Assembly (NCBI GenBank): GCA_000720375.1
Contig: JOAA01000063.1
Coordinates: 1 to 46,535, forward strand
Direction: 5' to 3'
DNA: 46,535 nt
Source of the DNA: Rhodococcus rhodnii
Lineage (GTDB): Bacteria > Actinomycetota > Actinomycetes > Mycobacteriales > Pseudonocardiaceae
Below, piece by piece: positions 24,601-44,149 of the stretch (positions are counted from its first letter, which is position 1; each line of letters starts with the position of its first letter). Made by a program: the position numbers and the translations under genes. Below the pieces are notes generated by a model. It saw only the letters and a list, made by a program, of their open reading frames with translations. It did no database searches and was not told the origin of the DNA.

Positions 24601-26129
24601 TCGGGGTGCGACTGCCCGCCGGCATCGTGTTCACCGCACCGACCGTCGCCCGGGTCGCGCGGGTCATCGAAGACCGGTTCGCCGGGGCGGACACATCCTC
24701 CGGGCCGACGGCGGACGGGATGGCGCCGAGCCCGCGAAGGCCGACGCCCCGGCTGCCGCTGACCAGTTCGCAGTCGGTCTTCTGGTTCCTCGACCACTAC
24801 CGGCGCCTCGGCGGATCACGCAATCCCGACTTCGCCCTGCCGGTCCACTACCGCATCAGCGGGCCCGTCGACACCGCAGCGCTGCGCGACGCCGTGGACA
24901 CGCTCGTCGCCCGTCACCAGGCGCTGCGCACCGCCGTCCACCTCGACGCCGCGGACGGCTATCAGACCGTCAACGAGGCGCGGCCGGGAACCCTGATGGT
25001 GCACACGCTCGACGCAGACGACCCCGAGAAGGCCCTGCGGGAGGCGGCAGGCCGCGACGACCGGCGGCCGTTGGACCCCGGCACGGGTGCGGTCTTCACC
25101 GTCGACCTGATCAGCGCCTCGCACACTGAGCACTTGCTGATCGTGCGCGTCCACCACATGGTCTGCGACGGCTGGGCGCTCGACGTTCTGGAGCAGGAAC
25201 TCGGCGAGCTCTACCATGCCCGCCGCACGGGCCGTGCTGCCCGGCTCGGCCCGCCCCCGAACTATGCGGACCATGTGTACCGCACCGACGAGCGATTCTT
25301 CGTCGATCTCGGCTGGCGCGACTGCGAGCCCTACCGCAGCGCGCTCGGCTACTGGGAGCGGTACACGGTCGGGGCCGAGCCGATCTTCCTCACCGACCAG
25401 CACAACGCCGGCTCCCGCCGCACCGAGACCTGCGGTGTCATCCTGCCCGCGCACGAGGCACAGGCGCTGCTCGCCGTCGGCCGAGCCCACCAGGCCACGC
25501 TCTTCGCGTCCCTGCTGACCTGCCTTGCGCCGCTGCTGGCGGCCGACAGCGACGATCCGAATGTCAGACTGCTGACCTTGAACGCGGCACGCGACGAACC
25601 GGGCCTGGACCGCATGGTCGGCCTGCTGATCGACCCTGTGCTGATACGCGTCCCGGCCCCGAGCGGCAGCAGTTTCGGCGACCTGCTGCGCCACACCTCC
25701 GAGATGGTGCGCCAGACGCTGGCCAACTCGGATGTTCCGCTGCTGGCGCTGTGCGAGCAGATACCCGAACTGATGACGGTCACCATGGAGTCGCAGTTCG
25801 TGGCGTTCGAATGTCTACCCCCGGTCCGCGGCCTGGACCTCGACGGCTGCCAGCTACGCCGCAGCGACCCCTTCGAACCGGACTTCGCGGGCACCTCGTT
25901 CGACCTGCCCGTCGATCTGCTGTTGGTGGCCCGCCCGGAGGCGGACACCGTCCGGCTGGTGGCCCTGTACGACCCGGACACCTTCCCGGCCGAGTATGTG
26001 CGTGCGCTGCTCACCCGGCTGCGCGACCTGGCCGCCAACGGAGCCGCGAACCCGTCGGTGACGGTGGACTCGCTGGTCGCCGCGGATCCGTGGATGGCAG
26101 ACCAACGACACCGCAAGGACGCGGAATGA
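21645..26129 (+). CDS. NRPS with order A - methyltransferase - T - C
   Basis: ATG 21645 (GGAAGG upstream) gives 1494 aa. The adenylation core spans ~15-430: YVIHTSGSSGAPKG (~169), NEYGPAEAAVW (~311), YRSGDL (~396) and DDQVKVRGYRVD (~418). An S-adenosylmethionine methyltransferase is inserted before the end of the A domain (VLELGCGSGMLLL, ~538). The A10 lysine region follows (THHDKVD, ~910), then a carrier domain (FVELGGDSLLAA; Ser near 970). A condensation domain ends the protein (from ~1035; active site HHMVCDGW ~1169). There is no loading C, E, TE or reductase domain. My reading of the ten specificity residues is DPALIGEVWK, for which I know no match. The inserted domain could N-methylate the amino acid or O-methylate its side chain. 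The terminal C must act with a carrier on another protein or close/release the chain. Confidence 0.85.
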   Translation: MTQQTPVAVAAVDFVPLPARLRASAQRHPDALAVIDAGKRLSYSELRDAAHRLAHLLLRLGAAPGDAVAVCLPRGADAVVAQAAVLAAGLLYVPVDADQPAEFFRHVLTTTAVRHIIGYSADLAGCVAKLGPEADAVTGIAMDDPDELAQLAACPTHTPKADLAPGDPAYVIHTSGSSGAPKGVLVNHGAIANSTSARLLRYPESVERFLLVSPMTFDPSLAGLWWTLSCGGTLRIPKAGAHHVLDELRTALTDSTRAVSHVLLTPSLYRRALDGVPVGSSGPSRVIVGGEPCPAELVTEHYRRFPDAILTNEYGPAEAAVWCTAADLAPGADVVIGTPIAGVEVLVLDDQGRPVPTGTMGELGIAGTQLADGYLGNPELTAEKFQPHPLRGNERIYRSGDLGRLRPDGQLEIFGRLDDQVKVRGYRVDLQGVAAQLRRHPGVRDVAVLLRERPYDASERMLTAYVVPEADLERTGREQRSALAGVVDDIAANAPARGSDFDTSGWISSYTRAPLPDPDMREWVDRTVRLLSESRPKTVLELGCGSGMLLLRLAPDTRRYVGLDISAAVLDGLRTAVDRAGLRQVVELVHGEAVDAERFHGAQFDLVACNSVTQYFADTEYLRRATDAAIHAAGGGRVVFGDVRDQSLLGAFHACVVFTQAGLDTPGAELARRWRRRMAEEAQMLVDPQWFTGYARQSPGVAQVEIRPRRGRRRNEMNDFRFDVVLHTRPRPGVDIDRWLDWPRESPDTRTLRQLLETRPETLGMLRIPNRRTAAAAALAAELATGADWPTVELHDLQRQAEAKAIDPEDLIDLAEELGYRCHLSRASAAPDGAFDAAFTRIGASHDVDAVPRFPTAPAHSRTMVTEPVRQRIVADARGSLLPALRRHAEASLPVYERPAAYVAIPELPLTHHDKVDAAALPEPEVERPQISTPFTAPNSETQTAVAAIWAELLGIDRVGAHDDFVELGGDSLLAARCAVRLSESFGVRLPAGIVFTAPTVARVARVIEDRFAGADTSSGPTADGMAPSPRRPTPRLPLTSSQSVFWFLDHYRRLGGSRNPDFALPVHYRISGPVDTAALRDAVDTLVARHQALRTAVHLDAADGYQTVNEARPGTLMVHTLDADDPEKALREAAGRDDRRPLDPGTGAVFTVDLISASHTEHLLIVRVHHMVCDGWALDVLEQELGELYHARRTGRAARLGPPPNYADHVYRTDERFFVDLGWRDCEPYRSALGYWERYTVGAEPIFLTDQHNAGSRRTETCGVILPAHEAQALLAVGRAHQATLFASLLTCLAPLLAADSDDPNVRLLTLNAARDEPGLDRMVGLLIDPVLIRVPAPSGSSFGDLLRHTSEMVRQTLANSDVPLLALCEQIPELMTVTMESQFVAFECLPPVRGLDLDGCQLRRSDPFEPDFAGTSFDLPVDLLLVARPEADTVRLVALYDPDTFPAEYVRALLTRLRDLAANGAANPSVTVDSLVAADPWMADQRHRKDAE

Positions 26130-26338
26130 GCAACCGGGTACGCGGCCACCCCGTCTACGGCGCAGTCCACGACCGGTATGGCTCGGGTGGTTCCACTCGG
26201 TCGCCCTGTCCACGACATGTCCTCAATGGACTGAAGAGCGGGGCGTGGCGCTCCCTGTGCCGCTCGAAAAGTCATCGCTGCAAGTCAAGCCGCGTAGCGG
26301 AACTCGTTGATGAGTCTATTGAGGACGCGGGTGCGTAA
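26126..26338 (+). CDS. Possible truncated ORF coupled to the NRPS
   Basis: An ATG at 26126 overlaps the NRPS stop by four bases (ATGA), the usual arrangement for a following gene. The 70-aa frame (MSNRVRGHPVYGAVHDRYGS...) resembles nothing I know and runs into transposase-like sequence on the other strand near 26285. It may be the stub of a gene destroyed by insertion, or chance. Confidence 0.25.
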   Translation: MSNRVRGHPVYGAVHDRYGSGGSTRSPCPRHVLNGLKSGAWRSLCRSKSHRCKSSRVAELVDESIEDAGA

Positions 26339-26340
26339 CA
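26285..26340 (-). pseudogene. Possible integrase/transposase C-terminal scrap
   Basis: On the minus strand the sequence reads RVLNRLINEFRYAA-stop, which resembles the C-terminal tail of DDE integrase-type transposases (xVLGGLINEYxxAA). Only about 15 codons are recognisable and the upstream frame is broken. Confidence 0.3.
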
Positions 26341-26558
26341 GTGTGCGTGCGTCGGCTCCATGCGTTCGGTCGGGATCTGGACGAGGTTCGGGTGGTCGTC
26401 GGTGTCGGGCTTTGGTGCGGTGGTGGTGGTGCCGCTGGCATTCCGGTAGTTGTCAAGTCCACGGCACATCGGAAGAGTGCATCGACGCGAGTGTGAGCTG
26501 GTTCACCTGTTGCTCAGCCGTACCTTGCTGACGCTGGTGCGGGACACGTTCCCCCAAG
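26341..26558. other. Gap without a recognisable gene
   Basis: Short frames exist on both strands but show no family features. It lies between transposase scraps and the broken FabH gene. Confidence 0.4.
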
Positions 26559-27342
26559 TCAGGGCAAGGTGACCACCTGCGCGGCGTAGCTCAGGCCCGC
26601 GCCGAAGCCGATCAGCAGCGCGAGCGAGTCCCGCTCGACCGCTTTGGCCTCGACAAGCCGTTGCAGAGCAAGGGGAATCGACGCGGCCGACGTGTTGCCG
26701 GCCCTCCATGTGCATGCCGCGGGTGAAGTCCGGAATGCGGATCAGGTCGGCGCCCTGGCCGTCACTGCCCCACACCACCGGTCCAATCCCCGGTTCGGCC
26801 GACGGGCCGACGACAGCGGCACCGGCACCGTCACCGAAAATGATCGACGTTCCCAGATCGGCGGGATCGACCCACGCCGTCATCCTTTCGGTACCGACAA
26901 CGAGGACGTATTCGGCGGAACCGTTACGCACCACATCCGCCGCGACTGTCAGCGCGTAACAGAAACCCGCGCACGCGGCGTTCAGGTCGAAGGCGCCCGC
27001 GGTGCGTGCGCCGATCCGTTGCGCGACTTCCGAGGCCACGTCCGGCATCGGTTTCTCGGCACTGCAGCTGGCGACAATCACCAGACCGATTCGCGAGGCG
27101 TCGACACCGGAATTCGCCAACGCCTGCCGCCCGGCCGCGATCGCCATCTCGTGCACCGTTTCGGCGGCGCTGGCCTTGCGCAACGACACGATGCCGGTGC
27201 GCCCCTGCACCCACTCCCCCGTCCGGCCGAACCGCTTGGCGGTTTCCTCGCTGGTGACCACAGTGGACGGCTGGTAGGCGCCGAATCCGATGATCCGGGC
27301 ACCGGCGACCGCCGCGGCCTGCCGAAGGCGAGAAACTTTCAC
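26559..27342 (-). pseudogene. FabH-like ketosynthase III with internal deletion
   Basis: GTG 27342 (GGAG 6 nt upstream) opens a normal KAS III: ARIIGFGAYQPSTVVTSEE, GRTGEWVQGRTGI, the active-site region FDLNAACAGFCYAL (nucleophile Cys) and FGDGAGAAVVG. At about 26700 the sequence jumps, out of frame, from MHMEG to [15 protein letters not shown], and continues to the normal C-terminus ([18 protein letters not shown], stop at 26559-26561). Compared with E. coli FabH about 63 residues are missing, including the catalytic-His HQANLRI region. The protein cannot fold or work. When intact it may have supplied or transferred an acyl group for the neighbouring peptide pathway. Confidence 0.8.
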
Positions 27343-27462
27343 AGCAGACTCCACCCATGAGCACATCCTGGTGGCTACCAAATGAGTAAGAGCGTCATCC
27401 TCAGGTCTACGTTTTCGGGGGTGTCGCGACCGGTCTCATCAATACTGCCAAGTAACTTCTCG

Positions 27463-27574
27463 ATGCTGACAATGTTAATGTTTGCAACCATAGTGCTACG
27501 AAATCTCAGTCTATGTTCACGCCTCGACGAACACAAGAGGCCTACTATCTGGCCCTGCGCCACATTGTCAGCAT
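27463..27574. repeat. 13-bp perfect inverted repeat in an AT-rich island
   Basis: ATGCTGACAATGT at 27463-27475 and its exact complement ACATTGTCAGCAT at 27562-27574 flank 86 bp. The surrounding ~250 bp is clearly more AT-rich than the rest of the window. It may be a pair of operator sites or the ends of a small mobile element. Confidence 0.6.
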
Positions 27575-27581
27575 AAAGAAT

Positions 27582-27616
27582 AATGCTTGTTCGGCTGGAA
27601 CGACTGAACAAGCATT
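27582..27616. terminator. 11-bp perfect hairpin in the AT-rich island
   Basis: AATGCTTGTTC (27582-27592) pairs exactly with GAACAAGCATT (27606-27616) around a 13-nt loop. It could be a terminator for the mbtH-side transcript or part of a mobile element. Confidence 0.5.
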
Positions 27617-27717
27617 GCCGCACGGACACGATCGGAATCTCAAACGCTTGGCCAACTGGTCAACCAGTGGCCATTGTGAATGAGAACTGGCCAAGATCGG
27701 TGAGAACCTACACACAT

Positions 27718-27870
27718 TGGTCAGGTCGATGTCTTCGAGCAGCGCGGCCGCTTGGGTGATCTCGTTGGTGCCATCGGGGATGCGCCGCTGGGCGATCACG
27801 ACCGCCTGCTGCCTGATCAGCGATCTCCCGGGAATTACGGGCACCCGCCAACACCGCGAACACCAACTTT
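27718..27870 (-). pseudogene. ISAs1-like transposase scrap
   Basis: Minus-strand sequence reads LVFAVLAGARNSREIADQA, joined directly to VVIAQRRIPDGTNEI and LLEDIDLTN. These resemble the N-terminal and central parts of ISAs1-family transposases (LAGARSF...; DEKTNEI...LLxxLDL) with the middle deleted. It is non-functional. Confidence 0.45.
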
Positions 27871-27917
27871 GACGTTCACCTGCCTGTCGACGGGACACCC
27901 GGCAGCGCACGAGCGGG

Positions 27918-28139
27918 TCAGACCGAGTCGTCGACCATGGCTTCCTGCAAGCTCTTCGGCCGCATGTCCGTCCAGTTGTCCTCGATGTACGCCACGCACG
28001 CAGCCCGGCTTTCCGCACCGAACACCACACGCCAACCGCCGGGCACGTCGACAAACACGGGCCACAGCGAGTGCTGTTCCTCGTCGTTCACGAGGACGTA
28101 GAACCGTCCGTTTTCGTCGTCGAAGGGATTCGTGTTCAT
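27918..28139 (-). CDS. mbtH: MbtH-like protein
   Basis: This 73-aa protein starts at ATG 28139 after a GAGAGG site. It has the full MbtH signature: [38 protein letters not shown] and [14 protein letters not shown], with the conserved Trp residues. MbtH-like proteins bind NRPS adenylation domains and are often needed for their folding and activity. It lies 236 bases downstream of the four-module NRPS on the same strand, with an IS-end remnant in the gap, so it is most likely the partner of that enzyme; it could also serve the A domain of the plus-strand NRPS. Confidence 0.92.
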   Translation of the reverse strand: MNTNPFDDENGRFYVLVNDEEQHSLWPVFVDVPGGWRVVFGAESRAACVAYIEDNWTDMRPKSLQEAMVDDSV

Positions 28140-28302
28140 CTTCGCCTCTCAGGGAGCTATAAATTTCCGCGCTTGCGCGCGAACCAAGTGATCAGCCCGG
28201 CCATTCATTCTTCCCACGAAGGCGTACCGGCCGTCGATGCGATGGCGAAGTGACTCGCCTTACTCGTAGCGCTATTCGTCGGCAGGACACCGCGCCAGGG
28301 TG

Positions 28303-28332
28303 TTAGTACGGCAGCCGCACAGTGATCTTGAT
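28303..28332 (-). mobile_element. Solo IS701-like end remnant (minus orientation)
   Basis: Read on the minus strand, ATCAAGATCACTGTGCGGCT followed by GCCGTACTAA resembles the IS end at 19910-19940, with the same VRLPY-stop reading. It lies between the NRPS and mbtH. It could equally be a left end in plus orientation. Confidence 0.4.
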
Positions 28333-28375
28333 CGGCGGGGTCATGATCAAGAAGACGGCCACCGCGTGATCAACT

Positions 28376-41379
<13,004 letters not shown>

Positions 41380-41383
<4 letters not shown>

Positions 41384-42171
41384 CGGCTGGCCGCCCAGCG
41401 GTACCGGGACACCGCCAGCGGCAGGAAGGCCGCGATGATCGCCACGCACGCGAGGACCGAGTACCCGGCCGCGTGCTCGGCGGCCCACCCAGTGGTGGGC
41501 GCGAGGTTCGGGTTGCCGAAGAGCCTCCGGCACGCGTCCGACACGGTGGTGATCGGGTTCCACTCGGCGAAGGCGCGCAGCGGGCCGGGCAGGTTTGTCA
41601 GCGAAATGAACGCCGACGAGATGAAGGTGACCGGGTACATCCAGAGGAACCCGGCGCTCTGCGCCACCTCGACGCTGCGCGAGACCAGTCCGACCAGCGC
41701 GCCGACCCAGGACATCGTGAAGGCGAACAGCAGCAGCAACCCGTACGCCGCCACCGCGTCGACCACACCACCGTTGATCCGCCAGCCGATCGCCAGCCCG
41801 CAGATCGACATCACCGCCAGGCCCAGCACGTTGATCAGCAGGTCGGACCCGGTCCGGCCGAGTATCACCGCAACCCTGGACATGGGCAGCGACCGGAACC
41901 GGTCGATGATGCCCTTCTGGAGATCGTTGGCCATGCCGATCGTGGTGAACGCGGCGTTGAGCGTCACCGTCTGCGTGAAGATCCCCGCCATCAGGAACTC
42001 GCGATACGGGCCGCCGCCAAGGCTGTCACCGAACACGTAGGCGAGCACCAGGACGAACATGACCGGCTGCACGGTCGCGGCCGTGAGCATCGCCGGGTTG
42101 CGACGGACCCCGAGCAGATTGCGCCAGATGACCATCCCGCTGTCGCGCAACACTTTCCGCACGCCGTTCAC
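41380..42171 (-). CDS. ABC-2 type transporter permease (DrrB-like)
   Basis: This 263-aa membrane protein starts at GTG 42171, overlapping the ATPase stop by four bases (GTGA), and its own stop overlaps the NRPS start. It has six predicted spans and the ABC-2 features: [20 protein letters not shown] near the N-terminus, [14 protein letters not shown] in the middle, and [20 protein letters not shown] near the end. With the adjacent ATPase it should export the NRPS product or give self-resistance, as DrrAB does for daunorubicin. Confidence 0.9.
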
Positions 42172-43124
42172 TCGCCTTCGACCGTGTGCCCGGTCAGCGA
42201 CAGGAACACCTCATCAAGGCTCGGCCGACGCAGACCGACATCCAGCACGCGGACGCCGTCCAGCCGGTTCATCACCTCGACCAGCGCCTTGGGACCGTTG
42301 TCCACCGGCACACTGACCTGCCTGGCCTGCTCGTTCACCCTCGGCTCGGCCGAGCCGACCTCGGCGAACACCTGCCGGGCGACCGAGAGCGCGTGGTGCT
42401 CGGCTACCACCAGCTCCAGCCGTTCACCACCGATCCGCGCCTTGAGGTCGTCCGACGTGCCCCGCGCGATCACCCGTCCCCGGTCGATCACCGCGATGGT
42501 GTTCGCCAGCCGGTCGGCCTCCTCCAGGTACTGGGTGGTGAGCAGCACCGAGGCGCCGTCGGCGACCAGCTCGCCGATCACGTCCCAGGTCTCCAGCCGG
42601 CTCCTCGGGTCGAGGCCGGTGGTCGGCTCGTCCAGCACGACCACCGGAGGCCGTGCGACCAACGCCCCGGCCAGGTCCAGCCGACGCCGCATCCCACCCG
42701 AGTAGGTCTTGGCCAGCCTCTCGGCGGCATCCTCCAAACGGAAGCCGGCCAACAGTTCCCGCGACCTCCTGCTCGCCTGCGCGCGGGAGAGTCCGTGAAA
42801 CCGGGCGACCAGGTAGAGGTTCTCGTAGCCGCTCAGGTTCTCGTCGACCGCCGCGTACTGACCGGACAACCCGATGCTGCGGCGCACCGCGTCCGGTTCG
42901 GCGAGCACGTCGTGCCCTGCCACCCAGGCCCGGCCCGAGTCCGGCCGCAACAACGTAGTCAGGATGCGGACCGTGGTGGTCTTGCCCGCGCCGTTCGGGC
43001 CGAGCAGCCCGAGCGCATGGCCGACCGGGATCTCCAGGTCGATCCCGTCGAGCGCACGGGTCGCCCCGAAGGTCTTCACCAGCTTTTCGATCCGGGCCGC
43101 GGGCGAACTGCTCTGCGACTGCAT
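42168..43124 (-). CDS. ABC transporter ATPase (DrrA-like)
   Basis: Starting at ATG 43124 gives 318 aa; ATG 43154 is an alternative 30 bases upstream, and the frame is open to 43322. Walker A GPNGAGKT (~40-47), signature SGGMRRRLDLAGAL (~140), Walker B PPVVVLDEPTTGLDPRSR (~158) and the switch His-equivalent region LLTTQYLEEADRLA are all present. The C-terminal ~100 residues are the DrrA-type extension (GLRRPSLDEVFLSLTGH). It powers the permease encoded next and is the first gene of the exporter-NRPS operon, consistent with export or self-protection. Confidence 0.92.
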   Translation of the reverse strand: MQSQSSSPAARIEKLVKTFGATRALDGIDLEIPVGHALGLLGPNGAGKTTTVRILTTLLRPDSGRAWVAGHDVLAEPDAVRRSIGLSGQYAAVDENLSGYENLYLVARFHGLSRAQASRRSRELLAGFRLEDAAERLAKTYSGGMRRRLDLAGALVARPPVVVLDEPTTGLDPRSRLETWDVIGELVADGASVLLTTQYLEEADRLANTIAVIDRGRVIARGTSDDLKARIGGERLELVVAEHHALSVARQVFAEVGSAEPRVNEQARQVSVPVDNGPKALVEVMNRLDGVRVLDVGLRRPSLDEVFLSLTGHTVEGE

Positions 43125-43684
43125 CGGAGATGGCCAGCCTTTCTGCTCTCTCATCGGCGATCCGGTCAATCGTTGCGGCCAAACGAAGCAGGTGTCGATC
43201 GGCCGAACGTATAGGCCTCGCGCTAGCCCGATCGGCTCACCGTCAACAACGCATTCGGCGGCACCCATGTTGACACCGTGGCCCCTGCTCGGGATCTGAC
43301 AAACGATCCGAGGTGTGTCCACAATGGAGTGTTTGCCTAACCTCGGTCTTTCACGGGTGATCCTGGTTGGCTGTGGTGATCTTGGTTGGGGGTCGGTCGG
43401 CGGGTGGGCGTGTGGGTCCGCCCGCTCGGCCGTGTCTGCGGGTGCTCCGGGTCTTTCCGTGGCGGGGGCGTGGTGGCTGGTTCAGGGGAATGCGGCGCGG
43501 ATGCGGGTGAATGCCTCGGCGATATGTCATGCCCAGTGCCACGTCTGGTCGATGCGCAGACAGTGGTTGCGGGCGCCGCGGGTGAGGCGGGCGGCGACGT
43601 GCGGCGTAAAGGCCCGTTGAGCTCCGTTGCCGCCGCTCATTCCAAAGTGACCAGAGCTGATCGTTGAAAGTGACCATCCCAGGC
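43125..43684. other. Upstream region of the NRPS operon, no clear gene
   Basis: This 560-bp stretch should contain the promoter of the exporter-NRPS operon. Minus-strand sequence at ~43490-43620 has weak transposase-like coding character in broken frames (RGARNHCLRIDQTWHWA, then HIAEAFTRIRAAFP), but I cannot assign a family. Nothing else is recognisable. Confidence 0.4.
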
Positions 43685-43955
43685 GACTCGCCGATGGAGA
43701 TCCACGGCACGATCCGCCGCTTCGCCCGCGCGACCACTGTGGACGAACTGCTGGCCAAGGCGGTCAACTGGACCAGCACGCTGGACAAGTTCAAACCGTA
43801 TGTCAACCAACGCTGGAACGCGGGCTGCCATGACGCCGTCCAACTGCAGGCCGAACTCCAAGCCCGAGGCTGGACCGGCAGTGTGCAGACAGTCCGCCGC
43901 TATGTGCATGCCTTTCGCGCCGCGGCTACCTCCGGCCCCGCCGAAGCCACGCCGG
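43685..43955 (+). pseudogene. ISL3-like transposase fragment
   Basis: The frame reads IHGTIRRFARATTVDELLAK, then FKPYVNQRWNAGCHDAVQLQ and GWTGSVQTVRRYVHAFR, matching the N-terminal/middle part of ISL3-family transposases (PYLxxRWxxG...LxxEIxxxGYxGSxxxVRxY). It breaks off and runs into an unrelated IS701-like 3' end. No start, DDE core or terminus is present. Confidence 0.65.
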
Positions 43956-43965
43956 GTGATCCGCT

Positions 43966-44127
43966 GGATCATCGTCACCCGCCACCTGCAAGCCGAAACC
44001 CATCACCTGCACTGGGTCTGGTGGCGACGACGCCACCAGACCCGCGCTCGCTGGTTCCATTACCGCGCCCGGCTCCGCCGCCACATGGCCACTGCATGAC
44101 GAAATCGAAGTGCGGCTGCCCTACTAG
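43966..44127 (+). pseudogene. IS701-like transposase 3' fragment, copy 3
   Basis: About 160 bp nearly identical to the ends of copies 1 and 2 (HWVWWRRRHQTRARWFHYRA, RLRRHMATA), ending in AAGTGCGGCTGCCCTACTAG at 44108-44127. The next base begins conserved non-IS sequence (the interrupted conservon gene), so position 44127 is probably the true outer end of the element. Confidence 0.7.
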
Positions 44128-44149
44128 TGGGCCGCGAGTCGGCCGTCAC
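44128..44149 (-). pseudogene. Truncated conservon B (roadblock/LC7) gene, first ~7 codons
   Basis: GTG 44149 overlaps the kinase stop by four bases (GTGA) and opens MTADSRP before the sequence enters the IS end at 44127. In conservons the kinase gene is followed by a roadblock/LC7 gene, so this is most likely its stub. The identification rests on position. Confidence 0.45.

Noticed and set aside
27375..27629. 84-aa minus-strand frame in the AT-rich island
   Set aside because: AT-rich sequence with no ribosome-binding site of note and no recognisable domain; a 40-aa internal frame looks slightly protein-like but cannot be supported.
43351..43806. 151-aa minus-strand frame upstream of the NRPS operon
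   Set aside because: Its N-terminal part is antisense to an ISL3 fragment and the rest is Pro/Arg-rich; no family features.
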